Below, in pieces: positions 16,510-25,494 of a stretch of 64,000 nucleotides of DNA. A program made the position numbers and the translations under genes. The stretch is from Amycolatopsis sp. FBCC-B4732 (lineage in GTDB: Bacteria > Actinomycetota > Actinomycetes > Mycobacteriales > Pseudonocardiaceae): assembly GCF_023008405.1 (NCBI RefSeq), contig NZ_CP095376.1:5046001-5110000 (forward strand), given 5' to 3'. Position 1 is the first letter of the stretch. Each line of letters opens with the position of its first letter. The notes beneath the pieces are model-generated. The model saw nothing but the letters and a program-made list of their open reading frames with translations. It searched no databases and was not told the DNA's origin.

Positions 16510-18210
16510 GTGGCACATGACGGCAAGGCCGTGCACCGGTCGATCGTCGCAGTGGACATCGAGGGGTTCGGTGCCCGCAGGCGCACCGATGCCGATCGGC
16601 TCGAAGTGCGAACCGGGATGCACCAAGCCCTTCGAGAGGCGTTCGGCACCGCGGGTGCGGACTTGTCTTCATGCCACGTCGACGACAGCGGTGACGGCGT
16701 TCTGGTGCTGGTGCCGCCCGAGGTGCCCAAGTCGACGCTGGTGGACCTCCTGCCGAGAGCATTGGCCGACGCGCTCGCCCGGCACAACGAGGCTGCCGAG
16801 CCCGGTGCGGCGATGCGGATGCGGATGGCCGTGCACGCCGGCGAGGTCACTTTCGACGCCCACGGCGTGGCCGGTTCAGCAATCGTGCACGCGTTTCGGA
16901 TGCTGGACGCATCGCGGGTGAGGGTGCTGCTGGCGAAATCGGATGCGTCGGTGGTGCTGGTCGTTTCGGCGTGGATCCAGGACGAGGTGGTCCGCCACCT
17001 CGAACCACGCGTCAGTGCCCGGTTCACCGCGGATGAAGTGACGGTCAAGGAGACGACAGCGCCGGTGTGGGTTCGGCTGTTCCCCGCCGAAGCGTCCGAG
17101 TCGGTGTCCCGGCGGATGCCGCAGCGGCCGGCTGCTGATTGGAGACGCCACGCCTACGTCAACCACGACAAGCTGTTCGGTGCGCGGGACACCGTCGACG
17201 CGGTGACCGCCGCGATCATGAACGAACGTGGCGACGACGTCGTGAGCGTCGTCGGCGAGGGAGGCGTCGGCAAGACCGCGATCAGCTACGAGGCGGTGCA
17301 GGCCGCCGTCGGCTCCGGCGGGTTCACCCGGGTGGCGTGGGTGTCGGCGACGAAGCCGCACAGCGGAGCGGGGAACTCCGGAAGTGAGCCCTATCGAGTC
17401 ACCTATTGGTCCGATCTCCAACTGGAGATCGCCACACAGCTCGGCTTGGACCTCGGACCGAGCCGAGCGCTCTGGAGCGCGGAGTTCGGCCGGCGCGTGG
17501 CCGGACTCGACCCGGGCGAGCGGCTACTGGTCGTGGTGGACAACCTCGAGACCGTCCCGGACGCGACGGACGCGGTACAGCAGCTTCGCCGTTTCGGCAT
17601 CACCAACCCGCACCGGCTGGTGGTCACCACCCGCTGGGAACTGACGCCGCACGTCGACACGGTGCGTGAGCACCGCGTTTCGCCGCTGAGTTCCGCTGAT
17701 GCGCTGGCATTGGTCCGCCACATCGGGGCGAACGATCCGGGCCTGCGATCCGCCCCCGACTCGGCTCTGCAGCCGGTGCTGGACGTCACCGGTGGGACGC
17801 CGTTCCTCATCAGGCTCGCCGTCCGGCAGTACTTGTCCAGCCATCACCCGCTCGACCAGGTACTGCACCGGTTGCGCGAGCTGCGCGACGAGGCCGCGCC
17901 GGACCTGGCCGCTCAGGTTCGCTCGTACCTCTACGTCGAGTCCCTGCGCGAACTGGAACGCAGGCACGGCGAGGAGTTCGCCGACGCCCTGCTGGGTGCG
18001 TTCTGCGTCAAAGGGCGCGGTGACGCGTTCCGGTTCGCCGAGCTCGGGGAGGTTTCGGGCATCGACGACGAGGACGGGTTCGGCGCGGTTCTGTCCACCG
18101 CGTGCCAGCTGTCCCTCATCACCTCGTTCGGTGACGCATCGGAAGCCACCTTGGACCGGGGCTACACCATCCACAGCCTGCTCTACGACTTCACCTGCGG
18201 TCTGCCGTGA
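16510..18210 (+). CDS. Cyclase-homology domain fused to NB-ARC STAND ATPase
   Basis: The 566-aa protein has two parts. Residues 8-200 resemble a class III nucleotide cyclase: the first metal aspartate is in VAVDIEGF (D16) and the second in SGDGVLVLVP (D62). The substrate-specifying Lys before GDG is Asp, and in AIVHAFRML the transition-state Asn is replaced while the Arg remains. Residues 220-566 are an NB-ARC-like ATPase with Walker A GEGGVGKT (249-256), Walker B LLVVVDN (about 339) and a sensor VVTTRWE. There is no DNA-binding or TPR domain; the next gene, overlapping by 4 bp, supplies the repeats. It is probably a signalling switch, either regulatory or immune. Confidence 0.85.
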   Translation: MAHDGKAVHRSIVAVDIEGFGARRRTDADRLEVRTGMHQALREAFGTAGADLSSCHVDDSGDGVLVLVPPEVPKSTLVDLLPRALADALARHNEAAEPGAAMRMRMAVHAGEVTFDAHGVAGSAIVHAFRMLDASRVRVLLAKSDASVVLVVSAWIQDEVVRHLEPRVSARFTADEVTVKETTAPVWVRLFPAEASESVSRRMPQRPAADWRRHAYVNHDKLFGARDTVDAVTAAIMNERGDDVVSVVGEGGVGKTAISYEAVQAAVGSGGFTRVAWVSATKPHSGAGNSGSEPYRVTYWSDLQLEIATQLGLDLGPSRALWSAEFGRRVAGLDPGERLLVVVDNLETVPDATDAVQQLRRFGITNPHRLVVTTRWELTPHVDTVREHRVSPLSSADALALVRHIGANDPGLRSAPDSALQPVLDVTGGTPFLIRLAVRQYLSSHHPLDQVLHRLRELRDEAAPDLAAQVRSYLYVESLRELERRHGEEFADALLGAFCVKGRGDAFRFAELGEVSGIDDEDGFGAVLSTACQLSLITSFGDASEATLDRGYTIHSLLYDFTCGLP

Positions 18211-19550
18211 CCGCGGCCGCCGAAGCGACGATGCGCGCTCGGCTGCGCCGGCAGGCCGACCGCTGCGCGGAGCGAGCGCTGGTCGTCTACGCCCGCGAGC
18301 TGCGCGCCTACGTGGAGAACCGGCATACACCGTTGAGCATGAACAGCTACTTCGCCGTCCTCCGCAGTGCCCACGAGCGCGACGTCGGGGTTCCGGACGG
18401 ATCACTGGCGACCTTCACCGAACGACTCGTGCAGGTGGTCACCAACCTCGGACGCGACGGAGAATTTCCCGAAGACGCGCAGTTTCTCCGGCTCATCGAG
18501 CAGGTCGCCACGGTGTTGCACGATAACGGTCAATCCACTGTGGACATCCTGTTGGAGTGCGCGCGCTACAGCGCATCCGCGTCGGTCGGCAGCGCACGAC
18601 GAGTCGCTCTGATCGACCGGGCCGTCACCGAGGCCAGGGACGACGACGAGCGACTTCGAGCACTTCGGGTCAAAGCACTGTTCTGCATCGACATCAGCGA
18701 CTACGGCACCGCACACCTGATCCTCGACCGCTGTGACGCGATGATCGCGGGTTCGCCCCGGCATCCGTTCCGTCGGCAGCTCGCCGCGGCGCGGGGAACG
18801 GCGTACTTCTACCGCGATGAAGATCGCGCCATGGAGTGTTTCCGGCAAGCGGTGACCCCGCCGAGCGAGCTCGCATCCGCGGATGACCACCTCGCCACGG
18901 CAGTCGCTTTGCACTTCACCGGGCGGATCGAACTCTCGAGGGGCCACCACGAAAAGGCGCTCGCTTGCCTGGTGCTCGCCGAACGCATCAAGGAGGCCGT
19001 GGCGGTCGAAGGGACACAGGTCGGCTTCTTCCACCTGCGCGTCGGCGAGATCCTGGTCAGTCGCGGCGAGCGAGAGCAAGGGATGTCCCACTTCGAGGAA
19101 GCCGGACGGATCTTCCACACCGTCCGCCAGCGCAGCAGCGCCGAAGCACAACTCGACGCCGCCTTGGCCCGTCTCGCCCGCACCGACGGCGACCTCGATC
19201 GTGCCGAATTCCTGCTGAGCAGGGCGACCGAGTCGGCACGGCGGGACAACTTCGTCCGCGGTGAGCTGCTGTTCCTCAGCCAGCTGGTGATCGTGCAGCT
19301 CCGCACCAAACCATGGGCGGCCGCGCGAACGGTCATCCGTGCGGCGCGCCTGGCGACATCGCGTGAACTCGGCGGTTGGGGCTGGCTGATCCGCCAGATG
19401 CGCTCACGTGCGTCCAGCCGAGCCGCACCTCCTGCCGAGGGACCGCCCATATCCTGCCCATGCCCGCTGCACGACGCGGTACCGACCGACCGCTTGTGGA
19501 GCCGAGTCCGGCCGGCTTTTCAGGAACGCGCTTCCGAAGAACGTTCTTGA
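18207..19550 (+). CDS. TPR-like helical repeat partner of the NB-ARC protein
   Basis: It starts at GTG 18207, overlapping the previous TGA (GTGA). The 447-aa product is nearly all helical, with several degenerate 34-residue units: RALRVKALFCIDISDYGTAHLILDR, ATAVALHFTGRIELSRGHHEKAL, and QLDAALARLARTDGDLDRAEFLL are successive examples (each shortened here to its recognisable core). Sequence and overlap suggest that it is the detached C-terminal sensor half of a STAND protein. The last 50 residues are Pro/Cys/Ser rich and unlike TPRs, so the original end may have been replaced. Confidence 0.75.
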   Translation: MTAAAEATMRARLRRQADRCAERALVVYARELRAYVENRHTPLSMNSYFAVLRSAHERDVGVPDGSLATFTERLVQVVTNLGRDGEFPEDAQFLRLIEQVATVLHDNGQSTVDILLECARYSASASVGSARRVALIDRAVTEARDDDERLRALRVKALFCIDISDYGTAHLILDRCDAMIAGSPRHPFRRQLAAARGTAYFYRDEDRAMECFRQAVTPPSELASADDHLATAVALHFTGRIELSRGHHEKALACLVLAERIKEAVAVEGTQVGFFHLRVGEILVSRGEREQGMSHFEEAGRIFHTVRQRSSAEAQLDAALARLARTDGDLDRAEFLLSRATESARRDNFVRGELLFLSQLVIVQLRTKPWAAARTVIRAARLATSRELGGWGWLIRQMRSRASSRAAPPAEGPPISCPCPLHDAVPTDRLWSRVRPAFQERASEERS

Positions 19551-19845
19551 AGCAACGCCGAAGTCCGCGCGGAGGAGTCCTTCGGGCACGCGTCGAGGGC
19601 GAGTGGGGACCAGGCACGGAGCCCGAACTCAGCACCGGGTTGATCGACGACCAGGGTCGCGGGCAGGCCAAGCCAGGGCGATGCGGTCCGTTCGCCTCCT
19701 CCCCACCCACCGCTTTTCCGCGCCGGCTACTCGTCCCGGGCTCGTCATTCGTTACAGAGAGCATTATCACGCTGACACTCCCGCTTCGATCGACAAGATT
19801 GTCGTGCCGGTCCGAATCCGGCATCGAAGATCCAAGGGGGGATCG

Positions 19846-21369
19846 ATGCGTTGTCTCAAACCCGCGCTGCTCGTCGGCGCGGTCGTCCTCGGTGGGCTCG
19901 GCACTGCCGTTCCGGCGCAGGCCGTCTCCGGAGGCGCGCCCGCCGTCGACGGTGCCTACGCCTTTGCCGCGAAGCTCACCTCGAGCAGCCGGGCCTGCAG
20001 CGGTGTGCTCGTCGCGCCGAACTGGGTGCTCACCACCGCGAGCTGCTTTCCCGGCACGGCCGACGGCGGGGCGCCGGCGACCGCCGTCACGGCGATCGTC
20101 GGCCGCACCGATCTGAACGGCACCAGCGGGTACCAGACCACGGTCTCCGCGGTCGCGGTGCGCGGCGACCGCGATCTCGCGCTCGCGAAGCTCGCCGACG
20201 CGGTCACCGACGTCGAGCCGGCCGCACTCGCCGCCACCCCGCCGGCCGCCGGTGAGAAGCTGCGCGTCGCGGGTTACGGGCGGACCGCAACCGAGTGGGT
20301 GCCCAGCAGATTGCACACCGCGACCTTCGCGGTGACGTCCGCTGCCGCCACGACGACGGCGCTCGCCGGAGACGGCGGGGCCGACACCTGCAAGGGCGAC
20401 GCCGGTGGCCCGGTGGTGCGGGAGAGCGGTGGCCGGGTCGAGCTGGCTGCCGTCAGCAGCGCGTCGTGGCAGCACGGCTGCCTCGGCGAGACGGAAACCC
20501 GGCAGGGCACCACCGCTGTCCGCGTCGACGACGTGACGGGCTGGGTCGGGCAGATCACCCGCGTCACCGATGTTTCGCTGACCGGTGGCCGGATCGCCCG
20601 GCTGCAGAACGGCTCCGCGTACCTGCTGAACGACGTGAGCGACCGAGCCTGGTCCCTGCTGTGGGACGCCCGCTCCGGTGCGGTGACGAAGCTGCGCGCA
20701 GAAGGTGCCCGCATCGGCGTCCTGCTGGCGAACGGTGACCTGTGGGTCAAGGACGACAACGTGCCGGCTCTCGGCTGGGTCCGCGAATCGGACGCCGTCA
20801 CCGACTTCGCCCTGTCCGGCGACCGGGTCGCCGCCGTGCGGGACGGTTCGGCGTACCTCAAGGAGGGCAACCTCCAGGGGAGCTGGACGACCGAATGGGA
20901 CGCCCGGTCCGGGGCGGCCACCGCGGTCGGTGTCGACGGCGCGCGCGTCGGCGTCCTCACCGCCGACCAGCACCTGCGCGTGAGGGACGACGCTGCCCGC
21001 TCGCCGTGGACCGACCAAGCCGACCGTGTCACGGGGTTCGACCTGTCCGGGAGCCGGATCGCCGTCCTCCGCGACGGATTCGCCCTGCTGAAGGACGGCG
21101 ACCTGTTCGGCGGCTGGAGCACCCAGTGGGATCCGCAGGACGGCGCGGTGACCAAGGTCGACATCGACGGCGCGCGCATCGGTCTCCTGCTGGCGAACGG
21201 CGTCGTCCAGGTCAAGGACGACCAGTCGGCGAACGCGAGCTGGTTCGCCGAGGCCGACCGGACCACGGCGTTCGGCATCACCGGCCCGAGGATCGCCGTC
21301 GTCCGAGACGGACGAATCTCGGTCAAGGACGGCAATCTGCAAGGTCCCTGGACCGAATTGAGCCAATAG
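19846..21369 (+). CDS. Secreted trypsin-fold pseudoprotease with C-terminal propeller-like repeats
   Basis: The ATG at 19846 follows AAGGGGGGATCG. Residues 1-25 are a signal peptide ending VPAQA. Residues 26-235 have the chymotrypsin fold, but the catalytic His position reads LTTASC instead of LTAAHC and the Ser position reads GDAGGP instead of GDSGGP; only the Asp (GDRDLAL) remains. It should be catalytically dead. Residues 240-507 contain about six repeats of roughly 44 residues with cores such as GSRIAVLRDG and GARIGLLLANG, likely a beta-propeller or lectin-like domain. It is probably a secreted binding or decoy protein. A strong terminator follows the stop. Confidence 0.88.
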   Translation: MRCLKPALLVGAVVLGGLGTAVPAQAVSGGAPAVDGAYAFAAKLTSSSRACSGVLVAPNWVLTTASCFPGTADGGAPATAVTAIVGRTDLNGTSGYQTTVSAVAVRGDRDLALAKLADAVTDVEPAALAATPPAAGEKLRVAGYGRTATEWVPSRLHTATFAVTSAAATTTALAGDGGADTCKGDAGGPVVRESGGRVELAAVSSASWQHGCLGETETRQGTTAVRVDDVTGWVGQITRVTDVSLTGGRIARLQNGSAYLLNDVSDRAWSLLWDARSGAVTKLRAEGARIGVLLANGDLWVKDDNVPALGWVRESDAVTDFALSGDRVAAVRDGSAYLKEGNLQGSWTTEWDARSGAATAVGVDGARVGVLTADQHLRVRDDAARSPWTDQADRVTGFDLSGSRIAVLRDGFALLKDGDLFGGWSTQWDPQDGAVTKVDIDGARIGLLLANGVVQVKDDQSANASWFAEADRTTAFGITGPRIAVVRDGRISVKDGNLQGPWTELSQ

Positions 21370-21376
21370 CCGCGGC

Positions 21377-21422
21377 GATCGCAAGGGCCCGCGCCGAGCC
21401 GATGGCGCGGGCCCTTGCGATC
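21377..21422 (+). terminator. Strong hairpin terminator, 19-bp perfect stem
   Basis: GATCGCAAGGGCCCGCGCC (21377-21395) pairs perfectly with 21404-21422 across an 8-base loop, beginning 8 bases after the pseudoprotease stop. Confidence 0.9.
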
Positions 21423-21992
21423 ACGGGCTACCGGCCGGAGGAGTCGCCGGGATCCGCCGTTGTGGCAGAACAGATCGGCGCCAGGAATGGCACTGTCCTC
21501 AAAGGCCGGTTCTCCGGCGGCAAGGGCCTCAACGGCCCACTCACCCTGGGGATCATCACCCTCCGAGACGGCTCTGCCGTCGAAGTGGCACAGCGATTCC
21601 GCATCACGGCAAAGTCCCCACCGGACAGACCGGCGTGTCGGTGAGCCTGACCTGACCGGGATCGGCCGCCGGGGATGAATCCCGCACGTCACGCCCGAAT
21701 CGGAGCTCACCGCGCCGTCGAAGCCCCCTCCACGGGCAGCCGGCCCGACTTCCCTATCTCTTCTGGATGATTCTCGCGCTACGACCGCGCCCGCAACAAC
21801 CTCGACCGGCACCCGAACTACATCCTGGCGGCGTACCTGGCGCCTCCGCGTCTTTTGGATCTCGCCGAGCCCGAAGTGGCGGGTCGTCGGGCTGTGTGGC
21901 GGCTGCACACCGACAGGCCGACACCCGCTCGTGCCGCGGAGCGGACACTGACGACTGCGGCGTCGGGGTGCCGCCACCAGTGCAGTGATCGC
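21423..21992. other. Intergenic stretch with degenerate coding scraps
   Basis: No intact gene is seen. One plus frame (about 21423-21644) reads ITGYRPEESPGSAVVAEQ and TLGIITLRDGSAVEVAQ before a stop, and another (about 21772-21845) reads YDRARNNLDRHPNYILAAYL. Both look protein-like but are cut off without starts. They are probably remnants of deleted genes; I cannot assign families. Confidence 0.4.
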
Positions 21993-23273
21993 CTACGCCG
22001 AGGCGAGCCGCTCGGCGGCGGCCTCTCGCACGTCCGCGTTCTCAATAAGAGAATCACGCAGCCGGCCGAGCTGTCGGCGGACCTCGCCGGTGAGCGGCGC
22101 GTGTCGTGCGGCCACCACCCGGACGCCGCCCTCGCAGTCTGCGAGCGCATCGGGCAGCCATTGCCTTGTGCTGTCAGGATCCAGCGTCAGCAACGCGTTC
22201 ACATAGGCGGCCCGTTCGTAAGAGTGCGGACTCTGGCGCCACAGCCAGCGAAGCCGTGGCGCGGACTCCGTGACACCCAAGCGTGCGAACCCGCGAGCCA
22301 GGTCGTCGTAGCCACACCATTCGTCTTTGTCACTGTCCAGCCGGTCGAGGGCGTCCAGTAGTGCGGGAACGTCGGCAGCATCACCGTGTTCGGTAAGCAT
22401 TACCACCGCTCTCCACCACAGTGGATGGGACGGGCTGCGGGCCCATTGGCGAGCATGCCTCACGGTCTGCGGACCCAGTTTCGTGAGCGCGTGGACCGAT
22501 CCGATCGCCCGGGCGTCCGGGCGGGCGGCCAACTGGTCGGCGACGTCGAGCAACCGCCGCTCCGGATCGCGGTGCCGCGCGAACTCGTGCAGCACCGCCG
22601 AGAGCGTCTCGGAGGAGGCATCCGGATCCGCGAGCAGGCTGAGCAACCCGGAGACCGGAGCGCCGCGATGGGGCAGACTCGGGCACCGCCAGTCGACCGA
22701 CGGTCGGGCACGCTGGATCAGAACGTCGATCCGGCGGTCGCTGCCCGCCCACCTCGACCATGGTTCCCGACCGGGGAAGACGTCCTCCGGCGAGGCGTTC
22801 GCCGCACGGCCGGCAACGATCGGAGCGAGGTCGTCCCACCATTCGCCGGGCCAGTGGCCGGCCACGGCCTGCAGGACCTCGACCCACCGTTCACCCTCAC
22901 ACACGTACTGGCGCAAAGCGTCCGCCGCCGCGGTAACGCCCGTCCGGGCAAGGGCAGCCAGTACCTCGACGCTCTGGCCGAACCGGTTGCCGTCGTAGCC
23001 GGTGTTCCGCCCAGCTCGCCAGAGCTGGTCGACGATGGGGTCGATGGACACCTCGACGTCGAGGGCCAGCCGGACGAGATACACCGTCCGCTCGTCGACC
23101 TGCCGGTCCCACCGGTAGTGCCGGCGCACGCAGTCCACCACGAGTTCCGGTGCGACCGGATGAGCCGCAACCCATGCGCCGGCCGCACCACAGCCGCGTT
23201 GCAGAGCTCCCCGCAACGTCTTGGCGGGCGCGTAGTACCAGTGGTCGCTCCCCGCGTCCGTGTCGTCGGTCAT
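21993..23273 (-). CDS. HEAT-repeat-like helical protein
   Basis: The 426-aa protein starts MTDDTDAGSDHWYY at ATG 23273, with GGCGGA upstream. It consists of amphipathic helix pairs of 30-40 residues, for example VEVLAALARTGVTAAADAL, DVPALLDALDRLD and APRLRWLWRQSPHSYERAAY, as in HEAT/PBS-lyase-like scaffolds. No catalytic motif is visible. It stands alone between decayed sequence on both sides. Proteins of this kind occur in actinomycetes as peptide- or protein-binding scaffolds of unknown role. Confidence 0.65.
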   Translation of the reverse strand: MTDDTDAGSDHWYYAPAKTLRGALQRGCGAAGAWVAAHPVAPELVVDCVRRHYRWDRQVDERTVYLVRLALDVEVSIDPIVDQLWRAGRNTGYDGNRFGQSVEVLAALARTGVTAAADALRQYVCEGERWVEVLQAVAGHWPGEWWDDLAPIVAGRAANASPEDVFPGREPWSRWAGSDRRIDVLIQRARPSVDWRCPSLPHRGAPVSGLLSLLADPDASSETLSAVLHEFARHRDPERRLLDVADQLAARPDARAIGSVHALTKLGPQTVRHARQWARSPSHPLWWRAVVMLTEHGDAADVPALLDALDRLDSDKDEWCGYDDLARGFARLGVTESAPRLRWLWRQSPHSYERAAYVNALLTLDPDSTRQWLPDALADCEGGVRVVAARHAPLTGEVRRQLGRLRDSLIENADVREAAAERLASA

Positions 23274-23289
23274 CGTCCGCCAGTGTGAG

Positions 23290-23570
23290 CCGACGCCCGT
23301 CCTGCGGCCAGCGAATAACCCACTCTTGTGCTGCTGATCGGTCGTCCGCCGGGCGCACCGGGATGGGCGTCCGGCCGGCGGCGGGTGTTGAGCCATTGAG
23401 CCGCGACGTAGCGGTCCCCGGTGCACAGCAGCTCGCCCGGGCCGCAGGCCAGGTCGAGCACCCGAGTGCCGGGCCGCGGGCGACGCTGCGACCGGAATGG
23501 CGCCGCAGTCCGAGCAAGGCCACGTTCCCCGCGACCGGCTCGCCGCGCGTCACGTCTTGTACTGACGGAG
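23290..23570 (-). pseudogene. Class I methyltransferase remnant
   Basis: The minus strand encodes LDLACGPGELL (about 23429-23461), the SAM-binding motif I of class I methyltransferases, preceded in another frame by VTRGEPVAGNVALLGLRR. No start, no complete Rossmann fold and no consistent frame remain. The interval between the HEAT gene and the membrane protein gene therefore holds a methyltransferase scrap and nothing else that I can support. Confidence 0.35.
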
Positions 23571-23655
23571 CCGTTGCCCGCACCCGGAATTCGGCAACGG
23601 ACCGGGGTGATCGAGGTAATCTGGCGACCCGTGGCCCCGATCGAGGGAGATGCCG

Positions 23656-24744
23656 GTGGACGTTTCCTCAGCCGTTCCCGAGGAGCTGCGCCCGGTGGTG
23701 ACGACGTCGTCCGGAGCGGTGCGGCTGGTGTTCGTGCCGCGCGTCACGCGCCTGCTGACCAAGACGTGGGCCGGCAGCCTGGCCATCCCGTTCGCGGTGG
23801 CCGGCCCGCTGCTCGCCTTCGTGGTCCTGCCCGTGGTGGCCGTCTTCTTCGGGTGGACCACGATGGGGCACACCGCCCTGGTGCTCGGCGGCGTCCTCGC
23901 TGCGCTCGGTCTGGTGCTGTCGGTCGCCATGCCGTGGAGCCTGCGTTCCGACGCGCGGTGGATCGAGCTGAACCCGGCGCGGGTGCTCGTCAAGCGGCTG
24001 TCCGGGGCGACGCGAACCAGTGCGTTGCGGTCGATCGCCGTCATCGAACACGTGAAGCTCGCCGCCCCCGCCGGTGTCGAAGTGGAGGTCCGCACGGCGG
24101 ACGAGACCGTCCGGGGCGCCGAGCGGATCGACGTGGACGCCCGGACCCTGGCGGAGTGGCTGAGCAGCCTGCCGGGCGTCGAGGTCGAACGCCGGAAGGT
24201 CGTCGACCGCGTCAATCCCACCCGCGACCGCTGGTGGCGGCGCACGCAAGTCGCCGCGGTGTGGGAAGTCCCCGCCGACGACGTGCCCGTGATCGCGGAC
24301 GAACTCGGCGTCCGATGCGATGCCTTCGTGCCCCGGGCCGCCGCCCGGAACGGGAACACCCAAGCGATCGACGTCTACGACCCCGACGACGTCCAGGAGA
24401 TCACCGACCAGCTCACCGGCGAAGCCGTCGCGGTGTTCATGCTGCGCCGGCTGACGAGCTTCACGCGTGAGGCGAGGCTGCCCGACGGCGACGACCCGCT
24501 GCTGCACCTCGTCAAGGACGCCGGACTCGCCGAGCGGTACCGCACCGCGCTGCGGCAGCTACGCGATCCCGGCCCGGAAACTCACGCCCTCGTCACGTTC
24601 GCGCAGTACTCGCTGTGCCAAGCCGCGCGCGGCGAGCCCATTCCGGCCGCAGGGCCACCGCGATGGACACCACCGCCCGACTTCGAAGCGGCACTCTCCG
24701 CCACGATGACCGCCCCGTTTCCCAGGCCGACCCGGTACGCCTGA
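23656..24744 (+). CDS. Two-helix membrane protein with PH-like segment
   Basis: I chose GTG 23656 because GAGGGAG lies six bases upstream; an ATG at 23650 is immediately behind that ribosome site. The 362-aa protein has two adjacent membrane helices (about residues 40-90), then a soluble domain beginning WIELNPARVLVKRLSG that resembles a bacterial PH-like beta sandwich. A long C-terminal cytoplasmic part ends Pro-rich. The function is unknown. It is isolated from its neighbours by more than 100 bp on each side. Confidence 0.7.
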   Translation: MDVSSAVPEELRPVVTTSSGAVRLVFVPRVTRLLTKTWAGSLAIPFAVAGPLLAFVVLPVVAVFFGWTTMGHTALVLGGVLAALGLVLSVAMPWSLRSDARWIELNPARVLVKRLSGATRTSALRSIAVIEHVKLAAPAGVEVEVRTADETVRGAERIDVDARTLAEWLSSLPGVEVERRKVVDRVNPTRDRWWRRTQVAAVWEVPADDVPVIADELGVRCDAFVPRAAARNGNTQAIDVYDPDDVQEITDQLTGEAVAVFMLRRLTSFTREARLPDGDDPLLHLVKDAGLAERYRTALRQLRDPGPETHALVTFAQYSLCQAARGEPIPAAGPPRWTPPPDFEAALSATMTAPFPRPTRYA

Positions 24745-24878
24745 GCGAACACTCCGCCGCCGGAAATCCGCAGGCGGACCGTGCCGCCGGGCGCTCCCGG
24801 CCATTCACCACGGGTGAGCATCCGAAGTCCTTTCAGGATCGGCGACCATCACCGGGTCCGGCGCCAGGACACCCGGTG

Positions 24879-25484
24879 TCACGCGCTGTGGGTGGCCCGG
24901 ATGCCGGCGAGCACGACGCCGGTCACCCGGACGGCGTCGGCACGGGTGAACGCACGGGCCCCTCGGGTAACGAACAGCTGGACCGGCCCGGCGAGCAACT
25001 CGGCGACGAAGGAGCTCTCGACCGGGGGCAGCTCACCACGCTCGATCGCCACCTGCAGCCGGCGGTCGAGCGCACCGAGACGCCGTTCGAAGACCTCGTC
25101 GACGACGGCCCGCAGCTCGGGGTCTTCCCGGGCCGAGGCCACCACGGTCAGCAGAGCCCGGCCCTGCGGGCTCGCGGTCGCGGCGGCGAGAGCTTCGAGA
25201 AAGCCGGCGAGGTCGGCATCGATGTCGCCGGAATCGTGCAGCGGCGCGGCATCGGCACCGAAGGCCGCGAGCGCGTCGGTGACCAGCGCGGTCCGATCGG
25301 GCCAGTTGCGGTAGACGCTGGTCTTGTTGACCTCGGCCAGCTCGGCGACCTCGTCGTAGCGCAACCCGCCGATCCCGTCGCGGGCGATCAGCTCGGCGGT
25401 GGCCTCGAGAATCCGGTGCCGCACCCGGGCAGTGCGCCCGCCCGGACGGCGAGCCGGCTCACGCGTACATCCGTCCTCGACCAC
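24879..25484 (-). CDS. TetR-family regulator co-transcribed with FAD monooxygenase
   Basis: The 201-aa repressor has a helix-turn-helix in AELAEVNKTSVYRNWPDRTAL (trim: EVNKTSVYRNWPDR) with the SVYRNWP variant of the TetR motif. I chose GTG 25484, ten bases after the monooxygenase stop, because upstream residues are shadow sequence from the monooxygenase. The C-terminal half is typical of the TetR C-11-like ligand domain. Its operator is probably the 13-bp inverted repeat before the monooxygenase gene, giving autoregulation of the two-gene unit by a monooxygenase substrate. Confidence 0.88.
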   Translation of the reverse strand: MVEDGCTREPARRPGGRTARVRHRILEATAELIARDGIGGLRYDEVAELAEVNKTSVYRNWPDRTALVTDALAAFGADAAPLHDSGDIDADLAGFLEALAAATASPQGRALLTVVASAREDPELRAVVDEVFERRLGALDRRLQVAIERGELPPVESSFVAELLAGPVQLFVTRGARAFTRADAVRVTGVVLAGIRATHSA

Positions 25485-25494
25485 GGCCGGCAGC

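Noticed and set aside
21767..21988. Small plus-strand frame with YDRARNNLDRHPNYILAAYL
   Set aside because: Looks protein-like but has no start context and loses similarity to anything after 25 codons; kept only as a decayed scrap.
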